A stretch of 64,000 bases of DNA from JANXVY01 sp040080145 (GTDB taxonomy: Bacteria > Pseudomonadota > Alphaproteobacteria > Rhizobiales > Hyphomicrobiaceae). This document shows positions 53,067 to 60,614 of the stretch, in pieces (the stretch's first letter is position 1; each line of letters starts with the position of its first letter). The notes under the pieces are model-generated. The model was not told the origin of the DNA and did not search any database. It saw only the letters and a list, made by a program, of their open reading frames with translations. A program made the translations under genes and the position numbers. The stretch is from the NCBI GenBank assembly GCA_040080145.1, contig JBEBJA010000004.1, positions 29,576 through 93,575 of the forward strand. The letters run 5' to 3'.

Positions 53067-53627
53067 ATGGCAAACTCCGACAACGATGCGACCAAAGTTA
53101 TATTTCAAAAGACGGCTGCCGCGCAGGAAACGGTCATCTTGCCGGACCGGCGGCAAACGACCGGCCGTCCGGCAACAACGCCGTCACGGGCTCCCGAGGC
53201 TCCAGCGGGTGCCACCACGTTCGTACCCTTCAGCCAAGCGCCTGGAGCCGCCGAACCTGATTTCAATCCGGTTGCTGGCTGGCTCGTGATCGTCGACGGC
53301 CCAGGTCGCGGAAAGTTCCGTCCTGTTTTTTATGGCCAGAATGCAATCGGACGTAACCCGGATCTAAAGATCGTGCTGGATTTCGGCGATACCGGAATTT
53401 CGCGCGAGGCCCATGCCTTCCTTATTTACGATGAAGTCGAGCGCCGGTTTTACATCAAAGACAACGGACAATCGAACCTCATCCGCCTCAACGGTGCGGT
53501 GGTGCTCAAACCGACGGAGCTTCATGACCGCGACCGCTTGACGATAGGTCAAACCACGATATTTTTCGTCGCCCTGTGCGACCATAATTTTGATTGGCAG
53601 GGGGCACATGGTCCGCAGCCAACTTGA
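53067..53627 (+). CDS. Soluble FHA-domain protein
   Basis: 186 aa; the ATG has GGAG 7 nt upstream. The Thr/Pro-rich N-terminus holds several Thr (TKVIFQKT, ETVILPD) that could be phosphorylated by the neighbouring kinases, as in GarA-type switches. The FHA domain (about 75-170) has AIGRNPDLKIVLD, GISREAHAFL and NGQSNLIRLNG. The gene overlaps the phosphatase gene by 20 nt, so the two are made together. Confidence 0.87.
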   Translation: MANSDNDATKVIFQKTAAAQETVILPDRRQTTGRPATTPSRAPEAPAGATTFVPFSQAPGAAEPDFNPVAGWLVIVDGPGRGKFRPVFYGQNAIGRNPDLKIVLDFGDTGISREAHAFLIYDEVERRFYIKDNGQSNLIRLNGAVVLKPTELHDRDRLTIGQTTIFFVALCDHNFDWQGAHGPQPT

Positions 53628-54744
53628 GTTCAGTGTCGGGCTTGCCGCGATAATGGGTGCTCGAGAGTATCAGCAAGATACGATGCAGGTCTGGCCCTCA
53701 CCAGGGCAGGCGTCGGTAGTCGGCGCACCGCACTTGCTGGTCGTGCTTTCGGACGGGATGGGCGGGCATGTCTCAGGCGAGACCGCAAGCGACCTCGCAT
53801 GCCGGGAAACGATACGGCACTTTACCCAAACGAACGGAGAACCGGCCGCCCGACTCGAAGAAGCCCTGTACGCTGCCAATGGCAGCATTATGCGCGAAAT
53901 AAATGCGAATTCGAAATTGGCTGGAATGGGCTGCACCCTGATCGCCGCATACCTCGATCAGACTGGGCTGCGATGGGTGAGCGTCGGCGACAGCATCATA
54001 TATCTGTTCCGGCGCAACCGGCTGTACCGCTTGAACGAAGACCATTCCTTCGGAGCACTGCTCGACAAACAAGCAAAGGCTCAGGTGATAAGCCTCGACG
54101 AGGCGCAGATGAGCCCGCACCGCCGTAGCCTTAGATCGGCGGTAACGGGTGCCAAAATCCCGTTGGTCGATCTAGAGCGGGAGCCGAACCACATAGCGCC
54201 GGGGGACTGGCTGCTTGTCGCAAGCGACGGCTTAGACACGCTTGCGCCTGACGTCGTTGCGACCGTTGTTTCCCAGTACGTCAACCGGGATCCTCAGTTT
54301 GTGGTCGACAGCATCCTTGAGTGTGTCCGACGGCGCAATGTGCAAAATCAGGACAACACGTCGATCATCGCCATCAAAGTCGAAGCACGGGAAACCGTGT
54401 CGAGCGAATTACCCACGAATGGCGGCCAAACCCTGCGCCTCGACTTCGATTCGCTTGATGACAAAACTGAGATCATCACTCCGATGCGCCGGGGCGAGAT
54501 CGTCGCGCATGTTTCCACGCCAGAAGGGCGGTCGTCGCCAACAGAACGGCTGAGAACGAGATCCACGTCCCGCCGCCCCATAGTTCGCGCGCTGTGCATA
54601 TTGTTGGCGGCTCTCGTCTTGGTTTCGGGACTGGTCATCTATAGAACCGGACTGACGTGGATCGACCAAGCGCCCAATTCGCATGTCGCGAAGGATATAC
54701 CGTCTTCCACAGACAAGTCTCCACCACCCGAAACCAAGAACTAA
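53608..54744 (+). CDS. PP2C-type Ser/Thr phosphatase with transmembrane helix
   Basis: 378 aa from the ATG with GGGGG upstream. PP2C domain (about 8-255): metal-binding D24 (REYQQDT), D49 in LSDGMGGH, VGDS, LVASDG and QDNTS. A linker with TEIITP and a membrane helix (about 328-350) lead to a short outer tail. It should reverse the action of the cluster kinases at the membrane. Kinase, phosphatase and FHA genes in one run make a complete write-erase-read set. Confidence 0.92.
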   Translation: MVRSQLEFSVGLAAIMGAREYQQDTMQVWPSPGQASVVGAPHLLVVLSDGMGGHVSGETASDLACRETIRHFTQTNGEPAARLEEALYAANGSIMREINANSKLAGMGCTLIAAYLDQTGLRWVSVGDSIIYLFRRNRLYRLNEDHSFGALLDKQAKAQVISLDEAQMSPHRRSLRSAVTGAKIPLVDLEREPNHIAPGDWLLVASDGLDTLAPDVVATVVSQYVNRDPQFVVDSILECVRRRNVQNQDNTSIIAIKVEARETVSSELPTNGGQTLRLDFDSLDDKTEIITPMRRGEIVAHVSTPEGRSSPTERLRTRSTSRRPIVRALCILLAALVLVSGLVIYRTGLTWIDQAPNSHVAKDIPSSTDKSPPPETKN

Positions 54745-54827
54745 AGCGCATGGCCGGAAGCGATCCATGTTATCTTCAAGTTCGCGAGATTTACTGAGTG
54801 GACCGACTGTGAGACAGGCCGCCTGAA

Positions 54828-55775
54828 ATGACAGATTCGAACGCGCTCGCGGTTGGAACCCGGCTCGGTGAGTACGTAATCGAGTCCATGCTCGGCTCGG
54901 GCGGCTTCGGCATAACCTATCGTGCGCTCGACACGCGGCTTGATACATCGGTTGCCATCAAGGAATATTTCCCCGCCAACCTAGCCTATCGCGTCGGTTC
55001 CACCGTTGCGGTAAGGCCTGACGGCATCGTCGGCGGTTACGATTGGGGCATGGAAAAGTTTCTTCACGAAGCCTCGGCACTTGCCCGCCTCCAGCACCCC
55101 AACATCGTCGGCGTTCGACGCCTTTTCAAGGCCAACCTGACAGCGTACATGGTTCTCGATTACATTGAGGGTCCCAACCTCAAGGATTGGCGGCGCAACC
55201 ATCACAACAAGCCGGATCAGGGGGAGCTCGACCAGATCCTGATCCCCCTTCTGAACGCGCTCGAACTCGTGCATCGAAAAGGTCTACTTCACCGCGACAT
55301 TGCGCCTAAGAATGTCATGATTGCATCGACGCTCATGCCGATCTTGATCGACTTCGGGGCTGCCCGCCAGTTGGTCGCTCAGCATTCTCAAACCTTTGCA
55401 GCACTGCTGACGCCAGGCTATGCGCCGTTTGAGCAATACGTGGCGACGAGCCGAAACCAAGGGCCTTGGACTGATATCTACGCTTTGTCGGCATCAATCT
55501 ACGAAATCGTCACTGGAAACTTGCCGCCCGAAGCACCTGAGCGCGCGGTCGACGACAAGTGCATCCCGATATCGGAGTTGGAGCGGGGGCGGTATCGGGC
55601 CGAGTTCCTCTCTGCAATCGACTACGGACTGCGGCCGCTACCCAAGGACCGCCCGCAGTCCGTGGCAGACTGGCGTAAGGCATTCGTCGGCGCGCCTAAG
55701 CCCGTTCGTCAGCCGGTACCCGCCGCCGTGCCTGCCACTGGCCGCTGGTGGTCAGGCCGGGAGAAGAAGAACTGA
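54828..55775 (+). CDS. Ser/Thr protein kinase, soluble, HRDIAPKN type
   Basis: 315 aa. LGSGGFGITY loop, K45 in VAIKEYFP, catalytic loop HRDIAPKN (D157, N162) and DFGAAR (D175). The Lys usual at HRDxK is Ala. The rest of the domain ends near residue 290, with a short Pro-rich tail and no membrane helix. Its TGA overlaps the ATG of the next kinase (TGATG), so the two may work as a pair. Confidence 0.9.
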   Translation: MTDSNALAVGTRLGEYVIESMLGSGGFGITYRALDTRLDTSVAIKEYFPANLAYRVGSTVAVRPDGIVGGYDWGMEKFLHEASALARLQHPNIVGVRRLFKANLTAYMVLDYIEGPNLKDWRRNHHNKPDQGELDQILIPLLNALELVHRKGLLHRDIAPKNVMIASTLMPILIDFGAARQLVAQHSQTFAALLTPGYAPFEQYVATSRNQGPWTDIYALSASIYEIVTGNLPPEAPERAVDDKCIPISELERGRYRAEFLSAIDYGLRPLPKDRPQSVADWRKAFVGAPKPVRQPVPAAVPATGRWWSGREKKN

Positions 55776-56710
55776 TGCCACTCCCCACTCCGCCAACCAA
55801 AGTGTGGACCCCGCGTCAACATCTTGCTGTCGGCTTGCAATTCGGCGATCTGGAGATTCGATCTGTTCTCGGGGTCGGGGGCTCCGCAGTGACATATCGC
55901 GCCGTCAATGTCCGCACCAACCATGAGGCAGCACTCAAGGAATACTTTCCCCGCCGTTGGGCGGTTCGCCGCAGCGACGGAACCGTGACGGCTGCGACGG
56001 CTGGGTTCGCGCCGCTCTTCAGGGCTGGATTAGACCGCTTCATCACGGAAGCGCAAATCCTTGCTCGCTTTCGTGCTCCCGGGATTGTCCGCGTCGATCG
56101 AGTGTTCGCTTCGATGGGTACGGGATACATGCTCCTGGCATACGTTGGCGGTCCAACGCTGGCGCAATGGCTGGAGTTGCGCCGCTCGCCACCGAGCCAG
56201 GCCGAACTCGACGGCTTCATTTCGTCGATCACGTCCACACTCGCGATGATCCACGCCGCCGGCATCCTGCATTGCGACATCGGTCCGCGAAACATCATGC
56301 TTGCCGACAACGGCCTGCCGATCCTAATAGATTTCGGATCGGCCCGGTTTTCCATGGCGCAGCAATCGCCGGAGCCAGCCGTCCTCGTGACCCCTAATTA
56401 CTCGCCCCAAGAATTGTACAATTCCAGCGGCTCGCAACGCGGACCATGGACCGACATTTACGCCACGGCCGCCGTGCTCCACGCGTTGCTGATGGGCATT
56501 CCTCCACCCGCAGCGCCCGAACGCGCGCTCGGAGTTCAATATGTCAGGCTTAGCGCGGATCCCCGTTTGCAGGGCTACCGCAGTTCGTTCCTCTCGGCCG
56601 TGGATTGGGGTCTGGAATTCTTGCCTGGCCGCAGACCTCAGTCGATCACGCAGTGGCTATCGGCAATCCACACCCCTAAAAGCCAATCGCCGACTGGCCT
56701 GCGGGTTTAG
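55775..56710 (+). CDS. Ser/Thr kinase-like protein with altered catalytic loop (HCDIGPRN)
   Basis: 311 aa. LGVGGSAVTY loop, K55 in AALKEYFPRR, HCDIGPRN (H166, D168, N173) and DFGSAR (D186). The Arg of HRD is Cys and the following Lys is Gly, so activity is doubtful though the base Asp and metal ligands remain. It is translationally coupled to the upstream kinase, and a regulatory or substrate-recruiting partner is plausible. It ends convergent to a small exported protein gene. Confidence 0.88.
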   Translation: MPLPTPPTKVWTPRQHLAVGLQFGDLEIRSVLGVGGSAVTYRAVNVRTNHEAALKEYFPRRWAVRRSDGTVTAATAGFAPLFRAGLDRFITEAQILARFRAPGIVRVDRVFASMGTGYMLLAYVGGPTLAQWLELRRSPPSQAELDGFISSITSTLAMIHAAGILHCDIGPRNIMLADNGLPILIDFGSARFSMAQQSPEPAVLVTPNYSPQELYNSSGSQRGPWTDIYATAAVLHALLMGIPPPAAPERALGVQYVRLSADPRLQGYRSSFLSAVDWGLEFLPGRRPQSITQWLSAIHTPKSQSPTGLRV

Positions 56711-56741
56711 GCCATGCCGACCGGCATCAATCAGGCAAGGA

Positions 56742-57089
56742 TCAAGTGCAAGGGGCGTCGTTTGAGTGCGTCCGCCAATCGAAGTTGGCCTTGCCAGACG
56801 AGCTTCCGGTCAAGACCTTCCCGCGGAAGTACCCGCCGGGCACAACCCAAGCTTTCCTGCACTCCGCAGCGTCTTCGCTTTCGCTTTCAATCGGGCAGGC
56901 TTTGAACAAGATTGAGCAGCCGCATGTGTTGCGGGCGGTGATAGCTAACGTGAAGCGGTTACCTTGCTCGATACCCACGACCTTGACGTCAATGTCGGGA
57001 GGGCATTTCCAAGAGTGATGCGCTTTGGCATCGTCGCAAACAGCAAAGATGATAAAAAATCCGGCTAGGCTACAAACGAATTTCAACAT
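56742..57089 (-). CDS. Hypothetical small Cys-rich exported protein
   Basis: 115 aa from the ATG with GGGGG 6 nt upstream. A signal peptide (cleavage near AKA-HH) is followed by a mature domain with six cysteines (WKCPPDIDV, NTCGCSILFKACP, AECRKAW, final DAPCT), likely three disulfides. No family is recognised. It is the only leftward gene inside the phosphorylation cluster and may be an insertion or an independent unit. The 217 bp between it and the TIR gene show nothing clear. Confidence 0.65.
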   Translation of the reverse strand: MLKFVCSLAGFFIIFAVCDDAKAHHSWKCPPDIDVKVVGIEQGNRFTLAITARNTCGCSILFKACPIESESEDAAECRKAWVVPGGYFRGKVLTGSSSGKANFDWRTHSNDAPCT

Positions 57090-57306
57090 GATTTCCCCCG
57101 GCTCAACGCGACATCCGACGAACAACTCGCTCGTTGATAGCAGCCCGCCCTAGGCCATCGCAAGCGCTAACGCTCACGGATCGACGGCACCTCGCCATGC
57201 TTGTAAAAGGTGATCTGTGTGCTAAGCTAACGGATGTGGAGCTGGAGGGGGCAAAGCAATTTCAGCGTTGCCGTCCAGACATTGAATACTCAATTTTTTA
57301 TCGGCG

Positions 57307-58281
57307 ATGGACCGTATGCGCGTCTTTTTATCAGTCGCTGGACCTGATCGCCCGAAGGTCGAGGCTGTTGCTCTCGCTCTTCGTGGGGAAGGGTTCGAAG
57401 TATTTCTCGACGAACAGGTGCTGGCTGCGGGAGAAAACTACAATCACCGCATCCGCAAGGAGATCCTGAGAGCGGACCTCGTGGTCTTTTTCATCAGCCC
57501 AACCTCCATCGCGCCTGGTCGATACACGCTGAGCGAACTCGGCATCATGAAGGATCGGTGGAAGCACCCAATGGGTCGCGTGCTACCTGTCATGCTGGAG
57601 CCCGTTTCGTACAAGCTTGTGCCGACCTATCTGCAGGCCGTGAATGTTTTCAAGCCGCCAGGAAATCTCGCCGCCTCGGTCTCGCACGAAGTCTGCAAAA
57701 TGGCCGCCGCCTTGGGTTCCCAGATTGAACCTCCGCAAACGACAAAACAGCTCGAAACGATCATCGTAGCGGCGCTTTTCTTTATGCTCACGGCCGTGAT
57801 CTGTGGCGTACTCAATGGGCAAGTGCTGTCCGAAGGAGAGTTCATCGCTTTATTCAAAGACGTGATGCCGGATAATTTGTTGCTGTCGGCATTCATCGTT
57901 TCGCGTGCTAGCGTGCTCGCAATCCTCCTCGCGCTTGCAGCCCTATTTCTCAATGTCCGAAAATGGAATCACTATGCTGCGCTTTTCATGGCAGCGATTG
58001 CCGCCTACATCACACAGATGATGTTCGGTCAAAATATTCCGGTCGCCATCATAGACATGGCCAAGTCCTGTGTTTTCGTTGCCGCTTTGGCAGCGATGAC
58101 ACCCGCGTTCAAGACGCCGGTCGCGGGCGTCGGTTTCGTCATTGCCGGGCTTTTCGGTGGGATCATCAGGCAAGCGGTGCCGGATACGAACCCCTTCATT
58201 TGGGAGGCCCTGATGGTAGCGGCCTCGATCTTGGTCGTGTCCGCCGAAAGGCATAACAGGAAGCGCATCGCTACTGGATAG
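57307..58281 (+). CDS. TIR-domain membrane protein
   Basis: 324 aa. An N-terminal TIR domain covers about 4-135: RVFLSVAGPDRPKVEAVALAL, then GFEVFLDE, IRKEILRADLVVFFISP, and RYTLSELGIM. E77 lies at the position of the catalytic Glu of NAD-cleaving TIRs. Residues about 150-315 hold five or six hydrophobic helices (IIVAALFFMLTAVICGVL and others). The domain order, TIR first then membrane bundle, suggests a membrane-tethered cytosolic NADase or signalling effector. The substrate and trigger are unknown. Confidence 0.83.
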   Translation: MDRMRVFLSVAGPDRPKVEAVALALRGEGFEVFLDEQVLAAGENYNHRIRKEILRADLVVFFISPTSIAPGRYTLSELGIMKDRWKHPMGRVLPVMLEPVSYKLVPTYLQAVNVFKPPGNLAASVSHEVCKMAAALGSQIEPPQTTKQLETIIVAALFFMLTAVICGVLNGQVLSEGEFIALFKDVMPDNLLLSAFIVSRASVLAILLALAALFLNVRKWNHYAALFMAAIAAYITQMMFGQNIPVAIIDMAKSCVFVAALAAMTPAFKTPVAGVGFVIAGLFGGIIRQAVPDTNPFIWEALMVAASILVVSAERHNRKRIATG

Positions 58282-58330
58282 CCAATATTTTTGGTTCAGC
58301 GAGTTTTGAGTCTAATCGGGGTGTATTCAT

Positions 58331-60514
58331 ATGTTGAGTCAACGTCGTATCGTCGGCCGAGCCTTGAAATTTGTTGCCATGAGCGCCTTGTTGGTTGCAG
58401 CCGGTGCACCGGTTTCTGCGCAATCCGACAACAAGACCGATGAAAAGGGCAAAAGTTCGAACGCCTCCATAAACGACAGTGTCTATCGCGTAACGATCCT
58501 CCATAATTTTTATACGAGCTTACCTACTGAAATTTTCGTGTCGACAGCCGTGCTGGTAAAGTCCCCGAACCTCCTGCTGACGACTTACGACGGGAGCGAT
58601 GTCTACGAGCAATACGATTATCTCACCAAGAACGACGAATACAGAACCGCGTCGGTCTGCGCGTCGGAACCCGATTCGGTGAAGCTCGAAAAGGAGCTCA
58701 AGGATCTTGAGCAGTTGCTCAAAGAAAAAAATCCCCAGGACAAGAAGCCGACAGAGGTCGGTCGCTTCGAGGACATTCGTGAAAAATTAAAAGCTTTTTC
58801 CGGAACGAGCCAAAAAAATGAAACGTCACCAAAAGAACTTTCCGCCGAAAAAATAAGAAAGGAGACGGAAGAAATTCAACAGCGCTATGATCAAGCGTTG
58901 ACCGGCAGGACGCGCGCGAAAGATTTTCTTGCGGCCGGCAAGGATTGCCGAAGGTTTACTGTCAAGAAGATCGACAAGGTGCGTCGGCTTGTACTCCTCG
59001 AAGCGGTCGACCGGCTTCCAGGAAAAATACCCGAATTCAACACGTTCAATCCCGACGTCGGTTCTAGCGTCTCGGCGTACGGCTTTCCCCTGTCCACCTT
59101 CGAGATGCAAACGCGAAGCGCGAGCGCAAGCGACGCTGAGCGGTCTCGTCTCATACCTGCGGTGATCGCGAACACAGTCGTGAAGGTGATTGCCGATGAG
59201 AAGCGAAGCCAGGACCGGGTTCAGGCGGACGGACAGCGCATTCTGCATCAAATTCCCATATCGAACGGTCTTTACGGAGGACCGCTTGTAAATCCTTGCT
59301 TTCAGATCATCGGACTGAATCTCAAACCAGATGAAATCAGGGTCGTTACGCAGGACGGCACCTCGACACTGAAAGGCAAGAACAGGGGCGAAGTTGGCAT
59401 CGGTGCAAAATCGATACCTGTAGGGGATATATTCCAAGCCATCGGCGCGCTCGAAATCAAGACGTTTGCTGAGTTGAATAACTTTCCACTTCGGGTCGCG
59501 GACAAGGCGTGTGTCATCACGCCGCTCACTGTCACCAACTCAAACCCCTTCCCCGCCATCACGCAGAACCCCTTGATCTTTGCGCTCGGTGGTCTCGCGT
59601 TGCTGCTCGCGGCGACAGCGCTTGTATTCGCACTTCGCAGGCCGCAGGCAGGCGTTGTCGATACGGGGTTGACGCTCAACGGACCCCGTGAAGATGGGCT
59701 GTTCGAGGCCGGCTATCGCACGGCGCTGCCGCCCGCCAACACGACAGAGTATAGCCATTATACCGGACCAGCCGGTCAGATAGAGAATTTGCCGAGCGTG
59801 GCGCCGTCAGGGCCACAAGCGGTGACTGCCGCTAGGGTTCGCCTTATGCCCCTTTCCGGCGAGCCCGCCATCGAGCTCGACGGCCGCAAGGTTTCTTCGG
59901 GCGGAGTGATCGTAGGCCGTGACAATCAGTGCGATGTCGTCACCGACAACAGCACCGTTTCAAAGCAGCATGCCCGTCTTTCCCTCACCCCCAACGGCAA
60001 GCTGCAGGTCGATGATCTCGGATCGGCGAACGGTACATGGCGCGGTCGCACACGCATTCAGCACGAGGCATTTGCGAATGGTGAAACGGTCCGTTTTGGC
60101 GCAGTCGAGTATCGGATTGAGATAATTGGTGCCGGGGCCAACGCGGTTGGCGAAACCGTCTTCATGACCCCGAACCGGTCGTGGTTGCTGTCCGGGTTTG
60201 ATGAGGACGGCTCCACCATTCACTTCAAATTGCAACCAGAAGCAGATCAATCCGGTCGTCAGCGGGATACCAGCTGGATAGTGGGGCGGAGCAGTGATCG
60301 CGTGCACCTAGTCCTGCATGACAAGAGCGTGTCAGGGGAGCAGGCGAAGATTCGTTTCACGCCCCAGCGTGGTCTCGAAATCTGCGATCTGTCATCGTCC
60401 AACGGGACCAAAGTAGACGGTCGCGAGGTCAAAGACAGCTTTGTCGTCATTGATGATGCGAACGTGATCGAGTTCGGTTCCCGCAAGCTCACGTTGACCA
60501 AAGGGTATTCCTGA
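58331..60514 (+). CDS. Trypsin-like protein lacking its triad, with coiled coil, membrane helix and two FHA domains
   Basis: 727 aa with signal peptide (cleavage near VSA-QS). Residues about 50-380 follow a trypsin-like layout (FVSTAVLVKSPNLLLTTYDG; VSAYGFPLS; NGLYGGPLVNPCFQIIGLN). The usual TxHV histidine is missing, and the active Ser of GxSGGP is Tyr, so it should be inactive. An insert rich in Lys/Glu (about 110-200) is a likely coiled coil. A membrane helix lies at about 414-436. FHA1 (525-600) has VGRDNQCDVV, SKQHARL and SANGTW. FHA2 (645-725) has VGRSSDRVHLVL and SSNGTKVDG. It may link a periplasmic peptide-binding module to cytosolic phosphothreonine reading. Confidence 0.8.
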   Translation: MLSQRRIVGRALKFVAMSALLVAAGAPVSAQSDNKTDEKGKSSNASINDSVYRVTILHNFYTSLPTEIFVSTAVLVKSPNLLLTTYDGSDVYEQYDYLTKNDEYRTASVCASEPDSVKLEKELKDLEQLLKEKNPQDKKPTEVGRFEDIREKLKAFSGTSQKNETSPKELSAEKIRKETEEIQQRYDQALTGRTRAKDFLAAGKDCRRFTVKKIDKVRRLVLLEAVDRLPGKIPEFNTFNPDVGSSVSAYGFPLSTFEMQTRSASASDAERSRLIPAVIANTVVKVIADEKRSQDRVQADGQRILHQIPISNGLYGGPLVNPCFQIIGLNLKPDEIRVVTQDGTSTLKGKNRGEVGIGAKSIPVGDIFQAIGALEIKTFAELNNFPLRVADKACVITPLTVTNSNPFPAITQNPLIFALGGLALLLAATALVFALRRPQAGVVDTGLTLNGPREDGLFEAGYRTALPPANTTEYSHYTGPAGQIENLPSVAPSGPQAVTAARVRLMPLSGEPAIELDGRKVSSGGVIVGRDNQCDVVTDNSTVSKQHARLSLTPNGKLQVDDLGSANGTWRGRTRIQHEAFANGETVRFGAVEYRIEIIGAGANAVGETVFMTPNRSWLLSGFDEDGSTIHFKLQPEADQSGRQRDTSWIVGRSSDRVHLVLHDKSVSGEQAKIRFTPQRGLEICDLSSSNGTKVDGREVKDSFVVIDDANVIEFGSRKLTLTKGYS

Positions 60515-60521
60515 TCCGGCC

Positions 60522-60565
60522 CAACCGTCCTCCTTGCACGAACCGATACGGCAAGGGGGCGGTTG
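60522..60565 (+). terminator. Terminator-like hairpin before the last kinase
   Basis: CAACCGTCCTCCTTGC pairs with GCAAGGGGGCGGTTG (one bulge) across a 13-nt loop and is followed by ATCTTTT. It lies in the 100-bp gap after the FHA gene, so it may end that transcript or attenuate read-through into the kinase gene. Confidence 0.55.
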
Positions 60566-60614
60566 ATCTTTTACTGGCGTTCGGTACGAACGCCTTGAGT
60601 CGATTGGAGTAGCG

